The notes beneath the pieces were generated by a model, which saw nothing but the letters and a program-made list of their open reading frames with translations, was not told where the DNA came from and ran no database searches. DNA of 20,398 nt from Anaeromyxobacter dehalogenans (GTDB taxonomy: Bacteria > Myxococcota_A > UBA9042 > DTJE01), in assembly GCA_020722625.1 (NCBI GenBank), contig DYKK01000009.1, positions 1-20,398 of the forward strand, read 5' to 3'. Numbering within the stretch: position 1 is the first letter of the stretch; the number at the start of each line of letters is the position of its first letter. A program made the translations under genes and the position numbers. This document shows, in pieces, positions 1-7,696 of this stretch.

Positions 1-150
1 GAGGTCCGCCACCCCGGCGAACAGGGTCGCGACCGGCGCCGTCAGCTGGGCCTCCGGGTCGCCCGACACGCCCGCGCGCTCCGCGGCGTGAACCGCGCGG
101 TGATACGCCCGCGCCAGGTTCTCTTCATCCTGCGGCGCCATCTCGTCCAT
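1..150 (-). CDS. Unrecognised protein, N-terminal 50 residues only
   Basis: The reading frame opens at an ATG whose complement is at 148-150 and stays open for 50 codons to the left edge, where it is cut. The visible part is soluble and Ala/Glu-rich (starts MDEMAPQDEE, ends TLFAGVADL), with no signal peptide, membrane segment or motif I recognise. A GTG three codons upstream (157-159) is an alternative start. A TTGACA promoter-like site lies just upstream, so the gene may be transcribed separately from the dehydrogenase gene, which ends at 241 on the same strand. Codon use is strongly GC-rich, as in its neighbours, which supports real coding. No function is assigned. Confidence 0.55.
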   Translation of the reverse strand, partial: MDEMAPQDEENLARAYHRAVHAAERAGVSGDPEAQLTAPVATLFAGVADL

Positions 151-169
151 CCAACCCACCCGCGTGGCG

Positions 170-197
170 AGCGTATCGCGAGGGGGCGGGATGTCAA
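170..197 (-). promoter_or_regulatory. Sigma70-like promoter for the left-edge gene
   Basis: On the minus strand a perfect TTGACA -35 (complement 192-197) is followed after 16 bases by TACGCT (complement 170-175), which fits the TANNNT form of a -10 box. Transcription would start near 163, only about 4-13 bases before the candidate GTG (159) or ATG (150) start. The leader would then be very short or absent. The call rests only on pattern match. Confidence 0.4.
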
Positions 198-240
198 CTC
201 TTCCCTGGCCGATCGGGCTCGTCGAGTCCGTCGCAGAGGG

Positions 241-1425
241 TCACGCCGCGAGCCGCAAGACCTCGAGGAGGTCCTCCAGGCCCATCGGCGGCCGGCCCGC
301 GAGGGTGCGGCCGTCCCCGCCCACCCGCAGGGTGTCGCGGGCATAGCGTTCCAGGGGGTCCGCGCCGATGCCCGCCTCGGACAGGCGCGTGGGACACCCG
401 AGCGAGCGGAAAAACGCCTCGAGCCGGTCAATCCCGGAGCGGGCCGCGTCCAGGTCGTCCGGACCGCGGGCCGGGATCCCGAACACGCGCGTCGCGAATT
501 GTGCGTACTTTTCAGGAGTTGCCTTGCAGGCCACCCGCATCCACGCCGGGGACAGGATCGCGAGTCCCGCCCCGTGCGCGAGGTCGGTGTGCGCGGACAC
601 GACGTGCTCGATCTGGTGCACCGGGAAGGGGGCCGCGGTCCCGGCCTGGATCCACCCGTTCAGGGCCACGACCGAGGCCCACTGGACCTGCTCGCGCGCC
701 TCGATGTCCGATCCGTCGCGCACCGCGCGGGGGCCGTACTCCAGCGCCACGTGGACCACGGCCTCGGCCATCCGGTCCTGGAGCGGGGTCCCGTCCGCCC
801 CGTTGAAGTACGACTCCGTGACGTGGGTCACGAGGTCCGCGACCCCGTAGGCCGTGTGGTCCGGGGGGACGGTGAGGGTGAGTTCCGGGTCCACCAGCGC
901 CAGCCGTGGGAACAGGCACGGCGCGATGACATAGGACTTCTCCGTGGTGTCCGGGTTGGTGAGGACCGCACCGTCGTTCATCTCGGACCCGGTGGCCGCG
1001 AGGGTGGGGACCGTGATCACCGGGAGCGCGCGCTCGGGCACCCGCGGGCGTTCCCGGCCGTGCCGGATCATGTCCCAGGGGTCGCCCTCGTAGAACGGCA
1101 GGGCCGCGATGACCTTGGCCGCGTCCATGACGCTGCCGCCCCCGACGGCCACGACCACGTCCGCGCCGGACCCGACGGCGGCCCGACCCCCGCGCACGAC
1201 CGTGGGCAGGCGCGGATTGGGCTCGATGCCCTCGAACACGTCGGCCTCGACCGAGGCCCCGGCCAGCGAGCGCAACGCCCGGTCCAGGGTGCCGTTGCGG
1301 CGCACGCTCCCGCCGCCGATGACGACCAGGGCCCGGCGACCGATCCGGGCCGTCTCCTCGCCCAGGCGCCCCAGCACGCCGCAGCCGAACACGAGTCTCG
1401 TGGGGTTGCAAAATTCGAAACGCAT
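241..1425 (-). CDS. Iron-containing alcohol dehydrogenase (Fe-ADH family, BdhA/YqhD-like)
   Basis: A 394-residue group III alcohol dehydrogenase, normal length for the family, which interconverts aldehydes and alcohols with NAD(P)H in the cytosol. The Rossmann-like N-terminal half carries the nucleotide motif GGGSVMD (residues 95-101) and TGSEMN (145-150). The expected metal ligands are present: D197 and H201 in the ADLVTH stretch, then H270 and H284, thirteen residues apart, in PVHQ...LAHG. All four ligands are intact, so the enzyme should be active. The ATG at 1425 is chosen because AAAGGAG sits 7 bases upstream. The preceding gene on this strand is thymidine phosphorylase, 125 bp away. Deoxyribose catabolism ends in acetaldehyde, so a link is conceivable, but nothing in the sequence fixes the substrate. 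Confidence 0.93.
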   Translation of the reverse strand: MRFEFCNPTRLVFGCGVLGRLGEETARIGRRALVVIGGGSVRRNGTLDRALRSLAGASVEADVFEGIEPNPRLPTVVRGGRAAVGSGADVVVAVGGGSVMDAAKVIAALPFYEGDPWDMIRHGRERPRVPERALPVITVPTLAATGSEMNDGAVLTNPDTTEKSYVIAPCLFPRLALVDPELTLTVPPDHTAYGVADLVTHVTESYFNGADGTPLQDRMAEAVVHVALEYGPRAVRDGSDIEAREQVQWASVVALNGWIQAGTAAPFPVHQIEHVVSAHTDLAHGAGLAILSPAWMRVACKATPEKYAQFATRVFGIPARGPDDLDAARSGIDRLEAFFRSLGCPTRLSEAGIGADPLERYARDTLRVGGDGRTLAGRPPMGLEDLLEVLRLAA

Positions 1426-1486
1426 GTCCGACTCCTTTCCGATTCGAGGTTCAACGGGAAGCCACAACGCAGAATCGCGTCCAGGG

Positions 1487-1527
1487 CGCGTCCCCGCCCC
1501 CCTGGGGACGCGAGCACCGCTCGCGTC
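1487..1527. other. Two overlapping, mutually exclusive hairpins between deoA and the dehydrogenase gene
   Basis: Stem A pairs 1487-1495 with 1504-1512 (9 bp, CGCGTCCCC/GGGGACGCG, 8-base loop). Stem B pairs 1507-1515 with 1519-1527 (9 bp, GACGCGAGC/GCTCGCGTC, 3-base loop). They share bases 1507-1512, so only one can form at a time. In the transcription direction of both flanking genes (minus), stem B is made first and stem A second, and no U-tract follows either. This is therefore not a canonical intrinsic terminator. It could be a processing or attenuation element. Confidence 0.4.
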
Positions 1528-1550
1528 TGTTTCTCATCACCACCCGATCT

Positions 1551-2858
1551 TCAGTCCGGCTCCCGCCCCAGGATCAGGGGTCCGCGCGTGACCGGATCGT
1601 CCCCGATGGTCCACGCCCGCGCCAGCATCGCCTCGACCTGGGGCAATGCCGCGTCGTCGTTGCAATGGATCGTGACCAGCGGATCCCCGCGTGTCACCCG
1701 CTGTCCGACCTTCGCGTGCACGCGGAATCCCACGGCCGGGTCAATCCGGTCCTCCTTGGTCCGCCGGCCCGCCCCGAGCAGGACCCCGGCCAGGCCCACC
1801 TGCTCGCACTCGATGGCCGTGACGAACCCGTCGCGCCCCGCGACGACCTCCTTGCGTCCCCGCGCCCGGGGCAAACGCCCGGGGTCGTCCGCCACGCGCG
1901 GGTCCCCGCCCTGGAACGCCACCATCCGACGGAAGGTCTCGAGACCCGCCCCGCTCCGCACGGCGTCCTCGATGCGGGTCTCGCCTTCCCCCACGTCCCG
2001 GACCACCCCGCCGATCCACAGCAGGGTCCCGCCGAGCACCCGCACCAGCGCGCTCGTGTCCGGCGGCCCTTCCCCGCGCAGGACCTCGACGGACTCCTCG
2101 ATTTCCAGGGCGTTCCCCACGGCCCACCCGAGCGGCTCGCTCATGTCGGTCAGGACCGCCACGGTCCGCACGCCGTTCCCGCGCCCGATCCCGACCAGGG
2201 TCCGGGCCAGGGTCCGCGCGTCCTCCATCGTCTTCATGAAGGCCCCGCTCCCGACCTTCACATCCAGCACGAGCCCCGACACGCCTTCCGCGAGTTTCTT
2301 GCTCATGATCGAGGCCGCGATCAGCGGGATCGAGTCCACGGTGGCCGTCACGTCGCGCAGGGCATACATCTTGCGGTCCGCGGGGACCAGGGTTTCCGTC
2401 TGCCCGATCAGGCACGCCCCGACCTCGCGCACCCCGGCGACGAACCGCTCGACGGACAAGTCCGTGCGGAATCCCGGGATGGACTCCAGCTTGTCGAGGG
2501 TCCCGCCCGTGTGCCCCAGGCCGCGGCCCGAGATCATGGGCACGCGCACGCCGCACGCGGCCACGAGCGGCGCCAGCGGGACCGAGACCTTGTCCCCGAC
2601 CCCGCCCGTCGAGTGCTTGTCCACCTTGGGACCGGGAAGCCCCGACAGGTCCACGACCTCGCCGGAATGCAGCATGGCCGAGGCCCACGCGGTCAGTTCC
2701 CCCTCGTCCAGGCCGCGCAGGAACACGGCCATCAACAACGCGGCCATCTGGTAGTCCGGGACCCGGCCCGCGGCATACTCCCGGATGACCTCGCGGATCT
2801 CCGCGTCCCCGAGCCGCTCCCCGTCGCGTTTCCGCCGGATGACCTCCGTCATCAGCAT
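1551..2858 (-). CDS. deoA: Thymidine / pyrimidine-nucleoside phosphorylase
   Basis: A 435-residue nucleoside phosphorylase of family II that cleaves thymidine (or uridine) with phosphate to base plus (deoxy)ribose-1-phosphate. The helical N-terminal domain is followed by the phosphate-binding stretch KHSTGGVGDK (81-90) and the family signature SGRGLGHTGGTLDKLE (110-125). H82, R168, S183 and K187 lie in the same contexts as the known base-contacting residues of E. coli DeoA (H85, R171, S186, K190). The length matches the 430-440 residues usual for DeoA and PyNP. GGGAGG six bases upstream fixes the ATG at 2858; a second ATG two codons later is less well placed. The annotation cannot separate thymidine-specific DeoA from broader PyNP. 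It is divergent from the sugar dehydrogenase gene and upstream of the Fe-ADH gene. Confidence 0.95.
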   Translation of the reverse strand: MLMTEVIRRKRDGERLGDAEIREVIREYAAGRVPDYQMAALLMAVFLRGLDEGELTAWASAMLHSGEVVDLSGLPGPKVDKHSTGGVGDKVSVPLAPLVAACGVRVPMISGRGLGHTGGTLDKLESIPGFRTDLSVERFVAGVREVGACLIGQTETLVPADRKMYALRDVTATVDSIPLIAASIMSKKLAEGVSGLVLDVKVGSGAFMKTMEDARTLARTLVGIGRGNGVRTVAVLTDMSEPLGWAVGNALEIEESVEVLRGEGPPDTSALVRVLGGTLLWIGGVVRDVGEGETRIEDAVRSGAGLETFRRMVAFQGGDPRVADDPGRLPRARGRKEVVAGRDGFVTAIECEQVGLAGVLLGAGRRTKEDRIDPAVGFRVHAKVGQRVTRGDPLVTIHCNDDAALPQVEAMLARAWTIGDDPVTRGPLILGREPD

Positions 2859-2942
2859 CCCGAGCCTCCCTTCACCCGAGGTCCCACCCGCTCCACCACG
2901 CCACATCCTCCCTGGTACGCCATCCAACGTGCGCACCCCGTC

Positions 2943-2955
2943 GGGTCACTGACCC
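2943..2955. promoter_or_regulatory. Perfect 6-1-6 palindrome upstream of deoA
   Basis: GGGTCA-c-TGACCC is an exact inverted repeat 85 bp upstream of the deoA start, in the 395-bp divergent gap between deoA and the dehydrogenase gene at 3254. It has the size of a dimeric repressor half-site pair. It occurs once in the gap, and no deoA promoter boxes could be placed with confidence, so a role as operator is only a suggestion. Confidence 0.25.
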
Positions 2956-3052
2956 CACGGAGTCATGGTACGACACTTTACCCAGGTTTCGGGTCCGTTG
3001 AGTGAAAGAGGCTCGGTTTCGTTCGTCAGGGCCCGCAAAGTCGGTGTCGTGC

Positions 3053-3081
3053 TTGACAACACCCCCATCGTTCTCCAAGAT
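3053..3081 (+). promoter_or_regulatory. Candidate promoter for the wecC-like gene
   Basis: A perfect TTGACA (3053-3058) is followed after 17 bases by CAAGAT (3076-3081), a poor -10 box with three of six consensus positions. Transcription from here would give a leader of about 165 bases before the GTG start at 3254. The rest of the gap (2859-3253) holds a GGTGGCCACC palindrome at 3110-3119 and a 30-codon open frame at 3120-3212, and no recognisable protein. Confidence 0.35.
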
Positions 3082-3253
3082 TGCGGCCGCCCCGGTGTGG
3101 GGGAGGGACGGTGGCCACCATGGCAGTCGGGGTCGTCAACGGCCACCCGGTCCGAAATCGAGCCCGGAGACTCCGTCCGGGGGACCTTGGGCACCCGGAC
3201 CCCGGCGTGTGAAATCCCAGACGGGTCGGCGCCGTTTCCAGCGGGAGTGGATC

Positions 3254-4579
3254 GTGACCTGCTGCGTGATGGGTCTTGGCTACATCGGACTGCCCACGGC
3301 GGCCCTCCTGGCCCGGAAAGGCCACGAGGTCCTGGGTGTTGACGTAAGGCCCGAGATGCTGGACCTGGCTTCGCGCATCGAGTGCGCGGAGCCGGGAGTC
3401 GCGGGTCTCATCAGCGAGGCGCTCGACTCCGGCCGGCTCCGTACCGGCACGAGCGTCGAGCAGGCGGACGCGTTCCTCGTGTGCGTGCCGACGCCGCATG
3501 ACGCTGTTCATTCCGAGGCGGCCTTGGACGATGTCAGGGGCGCCTGCGAGGCCATCGGGGCGGTCCTGCGGCCGGGCGACCTCGTGGTGATCGAGTCCAC
3601 GGTTCCCCCCGGCACGACCCGAAAGGTCGTTCGCCCGCTGCTCGAAAGCCGCAGCGGACTCCGAGCCGGTGCGGATTTTTTCCTGGCGTTCTGCCCCGAG
3701 CGCGCGCGCCCCGGGAACCTCCTGCACGAGCTGGTCCACGTGGACAGGGTGGTCGGCGGGATTGACGGGGAGAGCACGCGCCGGGCGGCCGCGGTTTACC
3801 GGACGTTCATCGAGGGCGACGTGTTCGAGACCGACTGTGATACGGCCGAGATGACGAAGCTGTTCGAGAACACGTATGTCGCCGTGAACATCGCCCTCGC
3901 CAACGAGATGGCCATGGTGGCGGAGCACCTCGGCGTGGACGGGCTCGAGGCCATCCGCCTCGCGAACCATCATCCCCGCGTTCGTATCTTGAACCCGGGT
4001 CCTGGCGTGGGCGGGCACTGTATCCCGGTCGACCCCTGGTTCCTGGTTGAGTCTGCGCCCGGCATCACGGCGACGATCAAAGCGGCTCTCCTGACGAACG
4101 AGTACATGCCGATCCACGTGGCGCACACGACGATCCTGGCATTGCGACGTGCCGGCAAGAAGGTGTCCAGGACGCGGGTCGTTCTCCTCGGGGTGACCTA
4201 CAAGGGGGACGTCGCGGACACGCGCGCTTCTCCGGCGACTGCCATCGCGAAGGTCCTCGAGGCGGCGAACGTGACCGTGACCTTTCACGACCCGGTCGTC
4301 ACGGAGTATGAGCGGCCGGTGGAGCGGGACCTCGTCACCGCGGCCCGGGGCGCCGACGCTCTGGTGGTTGTGACGGATCACTCGGGATATCGCAATCTCC
4401 CGCAGATGCTGAACCTCCTCAAGGGGGTCATGGCCTTCCATCCGGTGTTGATCGACGCCAGGGGCATCGTCGCCAGTGCGCCAGGGTTCGAGATGTGGCG
4501 GATCGGCGCCGGGATGGTGGGGTCGGCCGATGCCGGCCCCGTCGCCAGCGAGCCACGGCTCGTCAAGGGGATCTCGTGA
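3254..4579 (+). CDS. wecC: UDP-N-acetylmannosamine dehydrogenase-like nucleotide-sugar dehydrogenase
   Basis: A 441-residue member of the UDP-Glc/GDP-Man dehydrogenase family, which oxidises the C6 hydroxyl of a nucleotide sugar to a carboxylate using two NAD+. The N-terminal Rossmann fold has GLGYIG (7-12) and the acidic D30. The central domain carries K202 and N206. The catalytic cysteine is C256 in GVGGHCIPVDPWF. The RLANHHPRVxILxPGPGVGGHCI stretch and the DPWF ending resemble E. coli WecC more than UDP-glucose dehydrogenases, so UDP-ManNAc is the likeliest substrate. The GTG at 3254 is preferred: GGGAG lies six bases upstream and the Rossmann strand starts at once. In-frame sequence upstream has no family similarity. 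The product would be an acidic amino sugar for a surface glycan. It leads a plus-strand set with the two genes downstream. Confidence 0.88.
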   Translation: MTCCVMGLGYIGLPTAALLARKGHEVLGVDVRPEMLDLASRIECAEPGVAGLISEALDSGRLRTGTSVEQADAFLVCVPTPHDAVHSEAALDDVRGACEAIGAVLRPGDLVVIESTVPPGTTRKVVRPLLESRSGLRAGADFFLAFCPERARPGNLLHELVHVDRVVGGIDGESTRRAAAVYRTFIEGDVFETDCDTAEMTKLFENTYVAVNIALANEMAMVAEHLGVDGLEAIRLANHHPRVRILNPGPGVGGHCIPVDPWFLVESAPGITATIKAALLTNEYMPIHVAHTTILALRRAGKKVSRTRVVLLGVTYKGDVADTRASPATAIAKVLEAANVTVTFHDPVVTEYERPVERDLVTAARGADALVVVTDHSGYRNLPQMLNLLKGVMAFHPVLIDARGIVASAPGFEMWRIGAGMVGSADAGPVASEPRLVKGIS

Positions 4580-4690
4580 CCGTCGCTGGGGCAGCCTCGG
4601 TCTCCGGTCCCGTCGAGACACTCTTGGTATCAGGGTGCCATGGCGGAGGTCCGGTCCCTCGGGCGGTCTCCGTGGGTTCGAGAGGTGGTG

Positions 4691-6082
4691 ATGCGGATTG
4701 ACTATCACCAGGCGGTCCGAGAGACGGTCGCGATGTGCGACGTGTGCCTGGCCGACATCCCGGCCGAGGTGGTCCCGAAGGACGACCGCGTCTTCCTGGT
4801 GAAGCGTTGCCCGGTCCACGGCGAGCGCAGTGTCCTGATGTCCACCCACGCGGACGGCTACCTTCGTCTGGACAGGGGGTACCACCGCCTGTTCCCTCTT
4901 CATCAGGACCCGCCGCCGCGCGAGGATACGTATTTTTTCTTGACGAATGCGTGCAACCAGAACTGCCCCTACTGTCTGACCGAGGCCAATCGTTACCCGT
5001 ACTTCACCGAGTTGGGTCGAAACGAATTCCAAGAGCACGCCCTCAAGCACGAGGGCTCCAAGATCAGCCTCATCGGGGGCGAGCCGCTCGTCCACCCCGA
5101 TTTTCTGTATTTCGCCAGGCGGGTGGGCGAGATGGGAAAGACGCTCGTCTTGTATACCAACGGACTCGGCCTGGCCGACGAGTCTCTCGTACGGGACCTG
5201 GTGGCAGCCGCTCCCCGTCTCGAGGTCAGGATGACCTTCGAGGGCTTCGAAGAGGACAATTACCGGCACCTTGCGGTTCGCGGGGTCCGGCAGAGGAAGC
5301 TCGATGCACTCGCAAACCTCGACCGTTATCGCATCCCGACAACTTTGGGACACACGATTCTGCCAGATGAGGACCCGACCCAGGTCCGCGAGTCGATCAG
5401 GCGGCTGGTCGAATACGCGAAATCACATGACTTTATCCGGGGGCTCACCTTCCAGGCGGCGTTGCCCCTCGGGTCCGCGAGGAACGCGGGCTACACAGAC
5501 CCACTCTCGGTTGACCGGGTCATGGACCTTGTGCTCGACGCCATCCCGCACGCCTGCGATCACTCGGACGCGTACCTCATTCAGCAGATGGTGCATCTAC
5601 TCGCCGCCATCTTCGATTTGCCCGTCTGCGAGTATGTGCAGACAGCGGTCCTTTTCCGCGAGGGAGAAGCCTGGGTGGACCTGGGATACTACCTCCACCG
5701 CGACCGACTGCGACTTCGACTCGACCGACTGTTCCAGGCGTGGCCCATGCCGCGATGGAAGGCATTCCTGCGACTCGGGATCGCGGTCCTGGCGAGCGCC
5801 CGCCCGGCGCGGCTTTTCTCACTCATCGGGCAAGCCCTCCGGATCCTCCCGGTCTTCACCCGCCGGTACGACTTCGCCAGCATCCCGAAATCGGTACTTC
5901 CGCTCATTTCGATTACGGTGTGCGACCCCACCTTCGCCGACCATGCGGTGGCCCGCCGTTGCGAGAAGCAGGTGCACAGCAAGGTGGACGGACGCATCGT
6001 GACGGAGCTCTCTTCCGAAATGGTTCTGCGCCACGTGCGTCAACGGTTTGGGAGCCAACGTACGGACGGGGCGGAACGATAG
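4691..6082 (+). CDS. Radical SAM protein with MJ0619/Tes-type N-terminal metal site
   Basis: A 463-residue radical SAM enzyme. Residues 16-43 contain CxxC...CPxHG (C16, C19, C40, H43), the small metal-binding head seen in the archaeal MJ0619 / tetraether synthase (Tes) family and its bacterial relatives. The catalytic cluster motif is C88-x3-C92-x2-C95 in the stretch TNACNQNCPYC, followed by the GGEP motif (129-132) of the SAM-binding fold. The extra CPxxCGxC cluster motif that Tes-type proteins carry between head and core is absent. Further cysteines occur at 289, 313, 411 and 424 and might bind an auxiliary cluster. The start at 4691 has GAGAGGT upstream; an in-frame ATG at 4640 lacks a good site. 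A 12-base gap to the next membrane gene implies co-transcription. A lipid or glycan substrate is inferred only from context. Confidence 0.8.
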   Translation: MRIDYHQAVRETVAMCDVCLADIPAEVVPKDDRVFLVKRCPVHGERSVLMSTHADGYLRLDRGYHRLFPLHQDPPPREDTYFFLTNACNQNCPYCLTEANRYPYFTELGRNEFQEHALKHEGSKISLIGGEPLVHPDFLYFARRVGEMGKTLVLYTNGLGLADESLVRDLVAAAPRLEVRMTFEGFEEDNYRHLAVRGVRQRKLDALANLDRYRIPTTLGHTILPDEDPTQVRESIRRLVEYAKSHDFIRGLTFQAALPLGSARNAGYTDPLSVDRVMDLVLDAIPHACDHSDAYLIQQMVHLLAAIFDLPVCEYVQTAVLFREGEAWVDLGYYLHRDRLRLRLDRLFQAWPMPRWKAFLRLGIAVLASARPARLFSLIGQALRILPVFTRRYDFASIPKSVLPLISITVCDPTFADHAVARRCEKQVHSKVDGRIVTELSSEMVLRHVRQRFGSQRTDGAER

Positions 6083-6094
6083 GGGCCGAGCCCG

Positions 6095-7696
6095 ATGGAC
6101 GGCAAGTCTCCGACCGTCTTGATCGCGATCACCATCGCGTACCTCGCGGTCGGATTCCTCCGGCTGTCCACCGATGCCAATCTGAACGACGAGGGGCTGC
6201 TGACCTGGATCCTCGCGAGATGGCTCTGGTTGGAACCCATCCCAGCGCTCTTCTACCTCAAGACCAAGCCCTTGACGAGCCTCCTGAACCTGCCGGGTGC
6301 CGTGTTCGGTTACGACGTGTTCTTCTTGTCCCACCTCGTGTACGCGACCGCCGGAATCGCCATCCTCTGGCTCGCCTCGCGACGGTTCGGCTACCGCCAT
6401 CCATGGATTCCCGCGGCAGCGATGGCGGCCTCGCAACTCTACGTCGCAGGAGGCCAGGGGGGCCTCTCCAATGTGGACGGGGTGGTCTTCGCGAGCCTGG
6501 CGCTCTGGTCGCTCGGGGCGGCTCGACCGGGGTTTTGGGCCGGACTTTGTCTCGGCTGCCTTCCTCTGGCCCGTTTCGAGCTGGCGCTGTTCTCCCTGTT
6601 TTTCGGTGGATACGCGCTTCACCGAGGGTCGAAGGTCCGGGTGGCGGCCGGCCTGTGTGTGGTGCCCCTTTCCTATTGGCTCGCTGGCGCTGCCTACCAC
6701 GGGGACCTGGCCTGGTTCGTGACGTTTCCTCCGGGATGGGTCTCCGCAGCCAGTCACCCCGAGCTGGTCGGCGCGCTCTCGAGCGTGTCCCAGGTGAGGA
6801 CGGACAATGTGGCGAGGACCCTGATGGCGGTGACGCCGGCACTCCTGTTCTTCCCGGTCCTGCCGTTTCTGAGACCCACCTTCCTGGAATGGACAGGGAT
6901 TGCGTTCACCGTGGCTTGCGTGGCGGTGCTGACCGTCCTTCCCCTGCTCGGTTCCTTCGCCGGATTCTCGGAACGCTATTACCTTCCAGCCCTTCCCGTG
7001 GCCGCCTTGCTCGCAGGGCGTCTCGTCGAGGCGCGCCTCGACCGACCCCTGGACCGATGGATGACGAGGATCATGTGGTGGACGACCGCGCTGGCCGTGG
7101 CCGGCTGCCTCCCTTCTGGCGCGACCTGGAAGTGGATGGCAGCCGCGGTCTGCATCCTCCTGTCGGCGACGACGGTTCCATCCCGGACGCGCCTCGCGCT
7201 GGTCGCGGTCGCGTTCCTGGCCATCCCTGCCCTTCTGCCACCGATCTTTTCCCTCGAGCGACGTCTCGCCGCGCCCGAGCTCGAAGCCGCGGCCGAATGG
7301 CTCGGAAACAACCGCCGGCGCGTCATCGGACGGCCCGTTTACACCAATCTCAAGGAACTGGATGCCTACCTGAACCGCAGTGGTCGTGTGCCGGGTCTCG
7401 ACGTCCGTGCCTTGCTCCAGCCTGAAATCATCAGCGAGATCGTAGAATGGACGAATCCCCGAAACGGCCAGCGCAAGGCCCTGTTGGAGGCGTGCGAGCG
7501 GGCGTTCTACGGCAAGGCCGCGCACCCGCGGGTCCTCGAGGACCCGACCACCCCCGCGGGCTCGATCCTGGTCCTCACCAGTCGTGACGAGCGAGTCTTC
7601 AGCCTGGCTCCCCGCGAACGGTGGGAATCTCGGACCAGAGTCCTTTCCACGGCCGGAAGCCTCACGATCTCGGAACTCGTCGCCGGCGGACAATAA
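6095..7696 (+). CDS. Polytopic membrane protein, probable GT-C-fold glycosyltransferase
   Basis: A 533-residue inner-membrane protein. A first hydrophobic helix spans residues 7-25, followed by a loop with NDEG (31-34), matching the acidic first-loop motif of GT-C enzymes such as the ArnT/PMT group. Further membrane helices follow at about 74-95, 103-119, 128-142, 147-175, 183-200, 243-259, 266-290, 296-311, 326-340, 346-360 and 367-384. Residues from about 390 to 533 form a soluble tail. Proteins of this type move a sugar from a polyprenyl-phosphate carrier onto an acceptor on the outer side of the membrane. It starts 12 bases after the radical SAM gene, with AGGGG upstream. Its last 35 bases overlap the end of the opposing gene. 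The exact family is not certain. Confidence 0.7.
   Translation: MDGKSPTVLIAITIAYLAVGFLRLSTDANLNDEGLLTWILARWLWLEPIPALFYLKTKPLTSLLNLPGAVFGYDVFFLSHLVYATAGIAILWLASRRFGYRHPWIPAAAMAASQLYVAGGQGGLSNVDGVVFASLALWSLGAARPGFWAGLCLGCLPLARFELALFSLFFGGYALHRGSKVRVAAGLCVVPLSYWLAGAAYHGDLAWFVTFPPGWVSAASHPELVGALSSVSQVRTDNVARTLMAVTPALLFFPVLPFLRPTFLEWTGIAFTVACVAVLTVLPLLGSFAGFSERYYLPALPVAALLAGRLVEARLDRPLDRWMTRIMWWTTALAVAGCLPSGATWKWMAAAVCILLSATTVPSRTRLALVAVAFLAIPALLPPIFSLERRLAAPELEAAAEWLGNNRRRVIGRPVYTNLKELDAYLNRSGRVPGLDVRALLQPEIISEIVEWTNPRNGQRKALLEACERAFYGKAAHPRVLEDPTTPAGSILVLTSRDERVFSLAPRERWESRTRVLSTAGSLTISELVAGGQ

Noticed and set aside
88..2754. An 888-codon plus-strand frame opposite the dehydrogenase and phosphorylase genes
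   Set aside because: It is rich in Arg, Pro, Gly and His with no domain, and lies antisense to two well-recognised enzymes. High GC removes stop codons from opposite frames.
3026..5353. A 775-codon minus-strand frame opposite the wecC-like and radical SAM genes
   Set aside because: No recognisable domain, and it is antisense to two genes with intact catalytic motifs.
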